From Isochrysis galbana (lineage: Eukaryota > Haptophyta > Isochrysidales > Isochrysidaceae): DNA of 64,000 bases. A program made the translations under genes and the position numbers. This document shows, piece by piece, positions 20,140 through 29,219 of this stretch. The stretch is from the NCBI GenBank assembly GCA_018136815.1, contig CM030935.1:3341999-3405998 (forward strand). The letters run 5' to 3'. Every line of letters begins with the position of its first letter. Positions within the stretch are counted from its first letter, which is position 1. The notes under the pieces are model-generated. The model saw nothing but the letters and a program-made list of their open reading frames with translations. It searched no databases and was not told the DNA's origin.

Positions 20140-20236
20140 GAACTGCAGAGCGCTCCGTCCGGACTCGAACTCGCGACCCAGAGCAAAAGGTTGGTGGAGG
20201 CGGTGGGTTGAACCACTATGCCACGCGAGAGTTTAC
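20140..20236 (-). ncRNA. tRNA-like sequence (SINE head or degenerate tRNA)
   Basis: On the minus strand, TGGCATAGTGGTT fits a pol III A box, and GAGTTCGAGTCC about 50 bases later fits a B box. The acceptor and T stems do not pair well, so it is not a clean tRNA gene. A second B-box-like GCAGTTCGAGCCCC follows about 30 bases downstream. A tRNA-derived SINE, or a decayed tRNA gene near the retroelement 5' end, are the likely readings. Confidence 0.35.
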
Positions 20237-20399
20237 GTAGCCATAGGGCCGATGGGAAGGGCTGAGAACCGCCCTATATACTCTGGGTTTTTTTCTCTTC
20301 TTTTTCACTTTTCTTCTTCTTTCTTCCTCTGTTCTTTTTACTGTTTACTGTTTTTCTTTTACTGTTATTTCTTTTTGCCTCTGAGACATCGCGAATGCG

Positions 20400-20724
20400 A
20401 CAAGAGGAGGCTGGGGCTGGGCCCTGGCCTCCCCTGCCTCTCCCTCGCTGGCGCTCCTGAGCCTCAGGGGCCCCCACGCTGCACCTGTCTGCCTGTCGAA
20501 CAGGGGGGGAGGAGGGGTTGGAGCAATGGGCTGGCCACGCCGGGCCAGGATGGGCGAATCAGGCGAGCCTGTCAGTGGGAGAGAGGGTCAGCAGGGCAGT
20601 GGCCTCCTGGCAAGCCATCAGGCGTGCCAGGAGGATGGGTGGTTCCTCCACCATGGCGGGGGAGGAGTGGAGAGAGGGGGGGGCTCGTGCCCCCCCATGG
20701 GCGAGCTAAGTATAAACTTAGTTC
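20400..20724 (-). repeat. Dispersed repeat family B, copy 2
   Basis: Read on the minus strand, it starts with a hairpin at 20724-20703 (arms GAACTAAG/CTTAGCTC type, loop TTTATA). It runs through the GCACGAGCC, TCTCTCCACTCCTC and GGAACCACCC blocks, and continues into the GACAGGCAGACAGGTGCAGC and GGCCAGGGCCCAGCCCCAGC blocks shared with 61890-62261. Confidence 0.7.
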
Positions 20725-21013
20725 AAAGGACCTCAATAAGACGAGTGGCGAGTGGGCCTCAGTGCCACTGAGTGGACAATGGGGACGAGGGATGCGAGGC
20801 GGGCGCGGGCAGCGAAAGGCGGTGAGGGAGGTGAAGGAGGGGGCGCCATTTGTTTTCGTCTCTGGCGGTACCCCGGGACTTTTGATGTCACGTGTCACGT
20901 GTCCTTCTTTGTGCTTTGGATTTGCTTACTCTTACTCTTCACGATAGTGTATTTTGTCTCGCTTACCCACCGCAATATTTTGCTGTACTCTCGATTATGG
21001 ATTGGCACCGGCT

Positions 21014-23920
21014 TTATCTGCGTTCATCGCCATCCACGCTGCTGCCCCCACCAACGTGGGCATCCCCTAGTGCTTCGAGTTCCGTCTGTGAGATCCGTCG
21101 CAACTTGTCCGTGGCCGTGCGTAGCCGCTCATTCTCGGCCTTCAACTTTCTCAGACGGGCGCCTTGCGCTTCAACTTGAAACTTGTAGCTAGCCGCCTGA
21201 ATGTCCACGGAGGCTTGCAGAAAGGAGGCCCTTGTCCCTCGCATGGTTTGCTGTGTGATCAGTACGACAATCGCGGCGATGACGACGGGAAGTGAAAAGA
21301 TGAAATTGATTGTGCTGGCTGCGGCTTCCGAGTAGGAGAGCAGCTCGTGGTATGGCGACTGCTCCGTCATGTCATTGTAGGGCCCGACGTCAGCGATGTT
21401 CATGTACCCGTTGACGATCCACATTCCTTGATACACCATCCCAAACATAGTGAACGTGACCAAGTAGTATTGCGCAATGACACGTAGCTGCGCTGCAGAG
21501 GAAGTGCCGGCTGGTTGCTTAGCGCAAAACTTGAAAAGGAACCAACGATCGAAGGCAAAGTCGGAGAGATAGGCGAAAATCATCAAGAATGCAGCCAGTG
21601 GCATGTATGGAAGCAGCATCCAAAACAAGGCTTGGTAATAGATGCAGTGAATTGCCTGCTTCTCAACCTTGAGATAGACGGGCAGTTTCTTTCCTTTGGT
21701 GACCGTCCTTGGGAGGACAACTTTGAATAGGAACACCTGCACGCGGCGGGGTGAAGTGGCGATGGTGTTAAACGTTACAAAGTATGCCCGAAAGCGAGCG
21801 CGTCGGTTGCATGGCCTGGGTTAGCAGCAGTGGCCCTCAGGCTTGGAAACAAACCTGGTTGAGCATGGTCGCTTTGGGAATGACGAATTCAAAGCCGATT
21901 TGGATGAGGAGCGATTGAGCCAACTGGTCCTGGAGGCAGGAAAAGGACGTGTCCACCTTCACAGGTGGCAGGAGGATGTCACCCGATTCTGTGTCGAAGG
22001 CGTTGATGAAGGTGAGCAAAATGACGACAAGCGTGAGGACGCGACCGAAGAAGAAGCCAACCACCTTGTGCAGCCGCTTGTGGTAGGGGTTGTCGTATTT
22101 AGCTTGGACGACGAGCAGCGGTGTGATGGTGGGCATTATCATGTTTGAGACCGTGAGAAGAAGTGGAACTGCGGCCGGAGCCGCGAAGCTTTCCTCGCCA
22201 AAGATACCGGCCACCCCCTCTGTGATATTGGTTGATAACAACTGCACCGCGATGACTGCAGCCCAAATGAGCATTTGCAAGATAAAATGAAGAAAAAGTA
22301 CAGCAGACCGGCGAAAAAAGAGCCGCCGGGCCTGCTCCGGCGATCGACATTTCACAACGTCGCGCCACTCGGATTCCTCGCAGAAGCCAAGCAGCACACT
22401 CGCAGCGGCAGTGCGCGCATCGTTGAGGTCGAGCTCGTTTTGAACGGACATATCGACCGCCGACAAAATGTATCGAGCGAAGCCAACGCTCTTTGACGAG
22501 CCTGAACCGAGTATGGACTCATAAGAGTATCGCCGGTACGTGTAGGTACTAAGTCGAAAGGTAGCGACGATATAGAAGGCTAGGCTTGCAATCACGGCAA
22601 CCGTCTGCAAAATGGGCACGGGACGGGGCTTGGATGATATGAAGATTTTGTGGGTTGATCTCACCATTAGTGCTACCGACGGGTTTAGAACGCTAGGGCG
22701 CAGACGAAAAGGCCTGCGCCTCGTTCCACCTCCTTGGGGCAAGGAAAGGCACGTACATAGACGGTCCTCAGCACGGTGGTGAAGGAGGAGAAGTAGAAGT
22801 TTGCAATCGGCTGTGGCACGGCTTCATTGCTCCATGTGCCATTGCCCAGGGAGATGGCATGGGGAATGATAAGCAATGGCAAGTAAATCATGAGAAAGTG
22901 AAGTACAGACGCATTCACGAGCCACTCGACGAATTCAAAATATACCGAAACTCCCGACCCGAACTTCCGCTCAATAGTCCTGACCGCTCGGCGCATCGGG
23001 TTACGGCGATTCCAAGTGCGCTCAATGCGTTTCCGCGTCAGACGCCACCAACGCATGTAACGTGCTCGCAACCGTGCAAGAGAAGACATGTCGGAGTCGT
23101 CGACCTCGTCCACAAGGATGTCCTCCTCGTCCTCATCATCTCCGAGGCCGATTCCATTGATCGCCGTTGCGCGCCGTTGAGCGGCCAAGGAACGCTTCCG
23201 GGCGGCTTTCTGTGCTTCCTCATATTCTTTCCGTACCTTCTCCCGTGCCTCATCTGCGGCTTGCTTGTCAAGACGAAGTTTCGCCACCTCCTCCTCCTTT
23301 TCTTCCAGCTCATCCTCTACACCGCGCAGATCTTCGCGCGCCCGGTCCAGCTTCCTCCGTGTGAGCTCGAGCGCCTCCTTGAGCTTCCGGATCGTGTTCA
23401 AGTCCTCATCGGAGAGGCCGCCACCCTGGCCATTGCCGTTGCCCTTTCCATTGCCACCGTCGCCATCATCTGGGTCCGGAGCTGTGCCGCCAAACACAGC
23501 GTTGGCGTCGGCCGCCGGATCAAGCCCATCGGAGGCTGCAGCAGCAGGTATCTCCGCGCCAACACGCCTGCCTCGTCGCCGCCGACCACCTGTTTGTCGG
23601 CCTGTCTTGGTGGCAGCCTCATTTGCAGCAGAGCTGCCATTGGCCTGTGCTGTGCTTGCGAATGGCCCACGATTCCCATTCCCAAAGATGCCATCAGCAC
23701 CCCAGCCATTGAAGTCGCGGTCCACTTCAGCGAGAAGTGCATCTAGGTCCGCACCGTCGCTGCCCTCCGCTGCGGTGACTCCCCCTCGGATAGGCGCCAC
23801 GAAGCGGCCTTGCACCTGCCCGCGGTCGGTGCGGTCGAGCCGCACCTCCAGCGGCTGCTGAGGCGCGTCAATGCGGCCAATCTGCCGCCACCACTCATCG
23901 TCTGGTTGCACACGAGTCAT
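21014..23920 (-). CDS. TMC-like (transmembrane channel-like) membrane protein
   Basis: Exons are 23920-22753, 22672-21855 and 21736-21014. They sum to 2709 nt, an exact multiple of three, giving 902 residues. Residues about 1-250 are soluble with an acidic Gly-rich linker and a long coiled coil (LKEALELTRRKLDRAREDL, VEDELEEKEEEVAKLRLDK). Membrane helices follow, including FLMIYLPLLIIP, LQTVAVIASLAFYIV, LFLHFILQMLIWAAVIAV, VLTLVVILLTFINAF, CIYYQALFWMLLPYMPLAAF and INFIFSLPVVIAAIVVLI. SVGFARYILSAVDMSV before a helix and YYQALFW fit the TMC family, which includes ion-channel subunits. The C terminus ends in another coiled coil. An upstream ATG at 24474 (MADNDNYSYHDLS) could belong to an additional first exon; no in-frame splice was convincing. 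Confidence 0.65.
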
Positions 23921-24479
23921 CGCCGCAACGTGTACCACTGCCGGCCGCGCGGCCCGCGAGCAGGGAAAAGGGAGAAGAGAGAGGGAGGAGGACAGCGGAG
24001 GGAGAGGCTCGCCGACCAGCCGCGCAGCCTCGGTTGGCGGCGGCGGCAGTGCTGCGGTTGGGAGGCTGTTATTTTGCCGTGGGGATACAGAAAGGGAGTA
24101 CCTGGGTGGGCGGAGGCAGTCGTTACGGCGGACCATCTCCATCTCCAGTGTAACTACCAATACTCTACTACTCTACTGCTGTCAGAGTTTTCTTGTTGTC
24201 CTAGTTTAATCCTAGTGCTGAGGGACCGTGCCTCATCGGCAACGGAGCCCCTACCCCGCGATGGGGGTGTGCGCGGTTGGTGCATGGCTCGTCCGGTGTA
24301 TGTGGCTAGGGATGCTAGCCAACAAGATGTCGAACACGCGATGACTACAGGCTCGTAGGCAGAGGGCCGTTCGACCGAGCCGGCAGCTGACGCGGCCGTA
24401 AAAGAGTCGTTGTTGGTTGCGGGCGGGAAAATGTCAGAGAGGTCATGGTAGGAGTAGTTGTCATTGTCTGCCATCGAGC

Positions 24480-24985
24480 GCTTCGAGCGAAGAGGTAGAC
24501 GGTAGACGGAGGTTCGGAGGATTGCGACGCGTGGCGTCGGAGAGTAGAGACGAGGCTAGCTAGCGAGCTAGGGGGAGAGAGAGAGAATGAGAATGAGAGC
24601 TTCTTAGGTCCAAGGTAGACACGAGGGGCTACAACGCGGGGACTCAAAAAGTTGCTGACCAACAGAGACAGACAAACTAAACCACACTTGGACGGACGAC
24701 CGAGCGTCGGCACCAAGGCAACTTAGCAGCGCACGGACATGCGACAGAGGGGACGGCACAACGAGGACAGACCTCGCTGGGGGAGCTGCGACCGAGGTAT
24801 AACAGAAGACGGACGACCGTCGTGGAACGTTTGATGTCATCAAGCGAAAGTAGGAGAAGAGACGATATACCCATCAACGAGACCTTGAGAGTTAAAATAG
24901 CTCGCCGGCTAAAAGTAAAAATCTGTCCTCGTATGGAATACGACACTCCCCGACTAAATTCGAGTCGTCTCGACGAGTTGCATGG
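24480..24985 (-). mobile_element. Retroelement LTR remnant
   Basis: On the minus strand, GTCGGGGAG followed by TGTCGTATTC at 24942 matches the PPT/LTR junction seen at 10971. The interior of the element to the right is truncated after about 40 bases, where repeat family D begins. The LTR's far end is not defined. It lies upstream of the TMC-like gene and could influence its promoter. Confidence 0.4.
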
Positions 24986-25023
24986 AAGGAGAACAGAATA
25001 ACCGAAATAGAAGAAATAAGGCG

Positions 25024-25145
25024 TTATACTGATAGACAAGGGGCGCTGCGCGCCCCCAAACTTGCAGCCCACTTGTAGAGAGGGCCCAAACTTCTGACGA
25101 GCTCGAGCATCCACCCAAACTTGCAGAAAAATTTGTAAAAGTTTT
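25024..25145 (+). repeat. Dispersed repeat family D, copy 2
   Basis: TTATACTGATAGAC is followed by a GGGGCGC/GCGCCCC inverted pair, then GTAGAGAGGGCCCAAACTTC, CCACCCAAACTTGCAGAA and AATTTGTAAAAGT. This is the same series as at 5104-5250. Confidence 0.65.
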
Positions 25146-26106
25146 TACCCATCCCTAGTTCTGTCCTTACGGCGATGCGGGCTCGGATCGGGTTGTGGCT
25201 CGCGGGTACCTGGGTTGGCGTGGCCCTGGGTGGTGGCTGCTGTGGCTAGGGGTAGGCCATAATATGTACATGGGGGCGATGGGGGCGGTAAAACCCACCA
25301 TTTTCATTTTCCTCGGCATTTTTTCGTGGAGGCAGGTAGGCCCCCGAGGAGTTTTTTATGGACTTGGACTTGGGGGGACGGTCAACAAATGCAAATGCAG
25401 CCCCCCCCACATTATATATACAAGTCGTTATACATCACTGTTTGACCGCCCTACCAGTGAGCCACTATCCACTACGTCTATGTCGTGCACACTGGCGTCA
25501 TACCATCGGCCATCGCCCACTGCTTGCACGACGCCGTGAGCGGGGCTTCCTCCTCATCCTCTGGCCTCTGGTCACAGCCAAAGGGCACATACATCAACAC
25601 ATCAACGCCAACGCTCACCGCTGACGATGTGGCCTTCCTGCCGCGCTTCACCTGCAGGACGTACACAGGCTCTGCGACGGCCTCAAGCGTAGCTGTGCCG
25701 CCCACAGCCACAGGGATCCACCCAAGACCCAAGCGGCAAGCGGCCCTCGGGTGTAGTCCAGGCTGCGTCTTCGAATGCTGAATGCCATACATGGGCCCCA
25801 GCCTCTCTCGCACGGGGAGAGCTCCTCGCTGGCGCCGCGCGCGCCCGCCGCTCACCCGCCGGTGGCCACCCCTTCTATGAATCCTTTCTAACCACCTTAA
25901 AAGTAACTAGTGCATGCCTTGCTAATAACATGGAATTGTACCAAAAAATAAAACTGGATCTGAAGGTCCACTTTCGACGGAACGCGACCTCGCGGCTCGT
26001 TTTTACTACTCTAGATCTATACTCTATCTGCGCGCTCTCCACTGGCCTTCCCCCCCACCCCCGCCGGGCTCTCTCGCCTCGGCCCCCGCGCACCGCCGAC
26101 GCCGCG
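25146..26106. other. Spacer before the SAP-like gene; no gene called
   Basis: An inverted GTTTGACCGCCCTACC core (family C) is at 25440-25456. Overlapping ORFs at 25478-25855 (minus) and 25485-25781 (plus) both look open because of composition, and neither has a motif I can name. GACGGAACGCGACC at about 25976 repeats a block near 5076. Confidence 0.3.
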
Positions 26107-26859
26107 ATGGCTACCAGCCTGCTCGCGCTGCTCTCGCTCGGGCTGGACGTGCGGAGAGCGGGTCTGGTAGGCGCACACGGATCGCTCGTCATGCGCCGTC
26201 ACCCCCTCCTCGCCATGCTTGCCGACCTCCCCACCGAGCAGTCGTCGCTCGCCGAGATGCGCGCATTTGTGAAGGAGAGAGGTCTCGAGATCGCCACCTC
26301 CGGCAAAGGACGCACAAAGGCGGTGATCTACGCGGACATCATGGCGTCTGTCGGAGGTGCCGCGTGTCCGCCCGCCGAGGAGCCTATCGCACCTCCCCCG
26401 GTACAGCAAATCAGATCATCTACCAAGGAGACTGTCAAGGCTGAGGACAAGCCCAATGCTCAAGAGAGGACAGCGGCCGAGCAGGCCGCGCCGCCGCCTG
26501 CGCCACTGTCGCCTGTGCCATCGCCACCGCCGTCGTCTCCCGTGCCCCCTCCTCCCGCACCACCGCCTCCCGTGATGAAGAGTTCAACCAATCCATCTGC
26601 TGCCACAGTAACTGATGCAGTGCGTGGCGCTGAGCTGGATCCAGAGAAGGATGAGGAGATCAGGCGACGCTTTGTCGAGGCAGCCCTTGAGGCTGAGGAA
26701 AAAATGATTGCTGAAGCGGCTGAACGAGCGGCGCGTTTTCCGCAAGAGGAAGCAAAACTTCGAGGCCAAGTTGAAGCCGCCCAAGCTGCACAAGCGAAAG
26801 CTGCTAAAAGTCTCGAGGAGCGGCTCAAGCGGCTTGAGGGCGAGATTGGTGGACTTTGA
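26107..26859 (+). CDS. Secreted or plastid-targeted protein with SAP/Rho-N-like motif and coiled coil
   Basis: From ATG 26107 the frame gives 250 residues; the frame is open further upstream, but this Met starts a typical hydrophobic leader (MATSLLALLSLGLDVRRAG). Residues about 40-80 read LAEMRAFVKERGLEI, SGKGRTKAVIYADIMASV, which fits the helix-extended-loop-helix SAP or Rho-N type of nucleic-acid-binding motif. A proline-rich linker with PPPPAPPP-type runs follows. The last 80 residues are a charged helix or coiled coil (EKDEEIRRRFVEAALEAEEK, EERLKRLEGEIGGL). In plants and algae Rho-N/SAP proteins with leaders often act on plastid RNA. The function here is an inference. Confidence 0.6.
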   Translation: MATSLLALLSLGLDVRRAGLVGAHGSLVMRRHPLLAMLADLPTEQSSLAEMRAFVKERGLEIATSGKGRTKAVIYADIMASVGGAACPPAEEPIAPPPVQQIRSSTKETVKAEDKPNAQERTAAEQAAPPPAPLSPVPSPPPSSPVPPPPAPPPPVMKSSTNPSAATVTDAVRGAELDPEKDEEIRRRFVEAALEAEEKMIAEAAERAARFPQEEAKLRGQVEAAQAAQAKAAKSLEERLKRLEGEIGGL

Positions 26860-27786
26860 TTTGGAGCATCCATAAATCTCGTCGAAAGATTTGGTCATGA
26901 CTCGCCAGCGCTATGACTCCTGGGCTTGTTGCTGGACTCACGCTTGGTGGAGCGAAGGTGGGCTCGGAGCGTGCCTCTCTCCGCCTCTGCAATAGGTCGT
27001 CTTGGGGATGTTGCCACAGGATCCGAGGTCAACGCTCCGTTTTTCGTTAGCGCGAGAGCGCAACGGCTGCAATGTCCTTAGTTCGAGGGTAGCGCGGCGT
27101 ACAACATTTCAAATAGCATCCACGGAGATCGTCCGAACGTGGAAGTTGATGTGTAGCATGCTTGCAGGATGGGGATAATGGCTTGCGCGAGGCGAGCCGT
27201 TTGATTGACGAGCTGCTTGATTAGGCTGACGTGCGCTGAACCTACTGGGCATGTACTGCGAACGCAAAGCTCGTTTTCATCATGAGAAGTAGGTGATCGC
27301 ACATGGAAGCCGTTTGGGCTTAGGCGCAGGTGCTTGCTGAATACGCGTGCGTCAAAGTGCTCTGGGTATGTGCGGGGTGGTGGAGCATACATATTGCATA
27401 TTGGCAGTCTATGTATTAATATACTACTAGTAGTATATTAATTTTTGTTGCATGTATCATGTTTTCATAATAATCTAACTGAGAGTCAATTCCGCTACCG
27501 CCACTAGCTAAAAAAATCTTGATGGCGCGCTACTGCCACTAGCTAGCTAGGTACGTACCCGGCAAACGATAACTAAAACTAAGTTTACACTTAGTTCACA
27601 AGGGAGGGGCGCCTCGTGCCCTCCCCCTCGGGCTCCAACTCCGCTCCGGGGGGCCGTCGGAGAAACTCAGATTCCGCCTTCTAGCATGAGCTCAGCACTC
27701 AGCACTCACCACCCTGGCCCAGACCCCAAGTGGGCGCGGGCTAGGGCACATGTTCCGCATGTTGCATGTTGTATTTATTTAGTGTT

Positions 27787-27850
27787 GGTAGGGCGGTCAA
27801 ACAGCAAACAGCTATTTTAATTTCTAAGGGTGAAAATTGATTAAGTCAAG
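27787..27850 (+). repeat. Short repeat with GGGCGGTCAAAC core, copy 2
   Basis: GGTAGGGCGGTCAAACA followed by CTATTTTAATTTCTAAGGG corresponds to the copy at 7985-8045, with a 10-base insertion in the middle. Confidence 0.5.
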
Positions 27851-28554
27851 TTTGAGGATTCATCACGAGATTTTTGCATATGGTGACCGGATAGGTGTAA
27901 CTAGCACATATCCGGTGCAGACCCCCACGGTAGACGGTAGCCCTCACAACGATGCGTAAAGGTCGCGATTCGTCGAATGTGAGACGGAACAAAGTTGAGC
28001 CATCAAATGTCCACATGCCCGTTTACAACAATATAGATTCTGGAGCTGTCAGCGGCACGCGACCTCCAAACGTCAGTCTGCCGTTTACTCGGTGTTCTGA
28101 TTAGCAAACAAAGACGCCTCTATCTAGAGTAGTATCCTTCGCGGATTTCTGCAGATACACCGTGCATTTTCCCTGCGGCCGAGAACCACACGCTCCACCC
28201 CTGCGGTCGACGCCAGCGCAGCTAGGAATTGCTTGGCCATTTTGGCGCCTTGCGCTTCGACGGTGGTCCGCGCTTACCCATGAGCGCGTCGGCGTCGAGG
28301 GGGGGAGGGGCAGGGTAGGTACTGCTCCCGGCGTCGGGAGGCGGGGGGGGGGGGGAGGGAATCCCCTCCCCCCCACATGTATTCCAACGTCGGGGTAACA
28401 GCTTGTAATGGGCTTAAACTATTAATGGCCACTAACAAGGTATTAACACCCCTAAAACACAAGCCCTGTTAACACCCAGAGAAAAACTCAATCTGTTAAT
28501 ATACTGGCCTTGAAAATTACTATTACTAATGGATTTCCAAAAAACTTGCCTGTT

Positions 28555-28719
28555 AATGGTCAGCCCTAGCCTTGGAGTGATGATTGCCCAACCACTGCTA
28601 AATAGAGGGCAGGGGCTGAGGTTGATTGTACGGGCCCGCCCCGGGGTGTGTGGGGTGTCCGCGATGGAGCGTGAGTGGGGCGCGAGCGGTTCCCATTGAC
28701 CCCTACTCATAAAAGTAGG
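28555..28719 (-). repeat. Dispersed repeat family A, copy 2
   Basis: In minus reading a perfect hairpin (CCTACT, TTTATG, AGTAGG; 28719-28702) precedes GGGGTCAATGGG. The CATCGCGGACACCCC, GGGCCCGTACAATCAACC and CAGCCCCTGCCC blocks follow. It matches 4084-4240. Confidence 0.65.
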
Positions 28720-29219
28720 TTGTTTTAACTTCGGGTTTAGGTAGTTCTCGGGCACCCCTCAAGGACATCTAGCGCTAGATAGACGAGTTTGCTACCATGA
28801 TCATTAGTATTATTAGAGGATTAGGCTAACGTAACTTAATACTTTAATACAAATGTCGAGCTTGAGCTGAATCTGGCCCTAGCTAGAGTCGTCATGCACG
28901 AAATGAGGGATGCCTCGTACACTTCACGTTCATCTTCATCTACGTTCATCAGTGTGGAAGACGTGGTTATTCAATTAAATTGCAACAGAAACTTCTAGGC
29001 TGTCGGTCTCCACTACGCGATACCTGTATGCGGGACGTGACAAGGCGGAAGGCGGATGGGTAGCGATCCAATCACGTGCATTGGACGTCTCGCATCACTG
29101 CGGAGTTGCTCGCCTTAGCGTGCCGCATCTACTTGAAATCATTTTGTGAAGCGGCTGACGTGTCGTCTCTTAGCGCCATCTATCGGCGCGTGGAGTGTGA
29201 GCATGAACGGCGTGGCGAC

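Larger units (their letters stand above)
26860..29219. other. Long repeat-bearing spacer without a recognised gene
   Basis: It contains a degenerate family B head with a perfect hairpin at 27577-27596 (AACTAAG, TTTACA, CTTAGTT), a family A tail fragment at 27715-27745 and family C at 27787-27850. A C/G-rich inverted region is at 28340-28375 and a family A copy at 28555-28719. ORFs at 27078-27392 (minus) and 28101-28376 (minus) have no family features. Confidence 0.4.

Noticed and set aside
20140-20236. Functional tRNA gene
   Set aside because: A and B boxes are present, but acceptor and T stems do not pair and no convincing anticodon loop forms.
24154-24474. Possible first exon of the TMC-like gene (MADNDNYSYHDLS)
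   Set aside because: An acceptor exists near 23937, but no good donor gives the right phase; the Met at 23920 already yields a complete three-exon model.
25478-25855. Protein-coding gene on either strand between repeat D and the SAP-like gene
   Set aside because: Both strands are open, neither translation has a recognisable motif or splice context.
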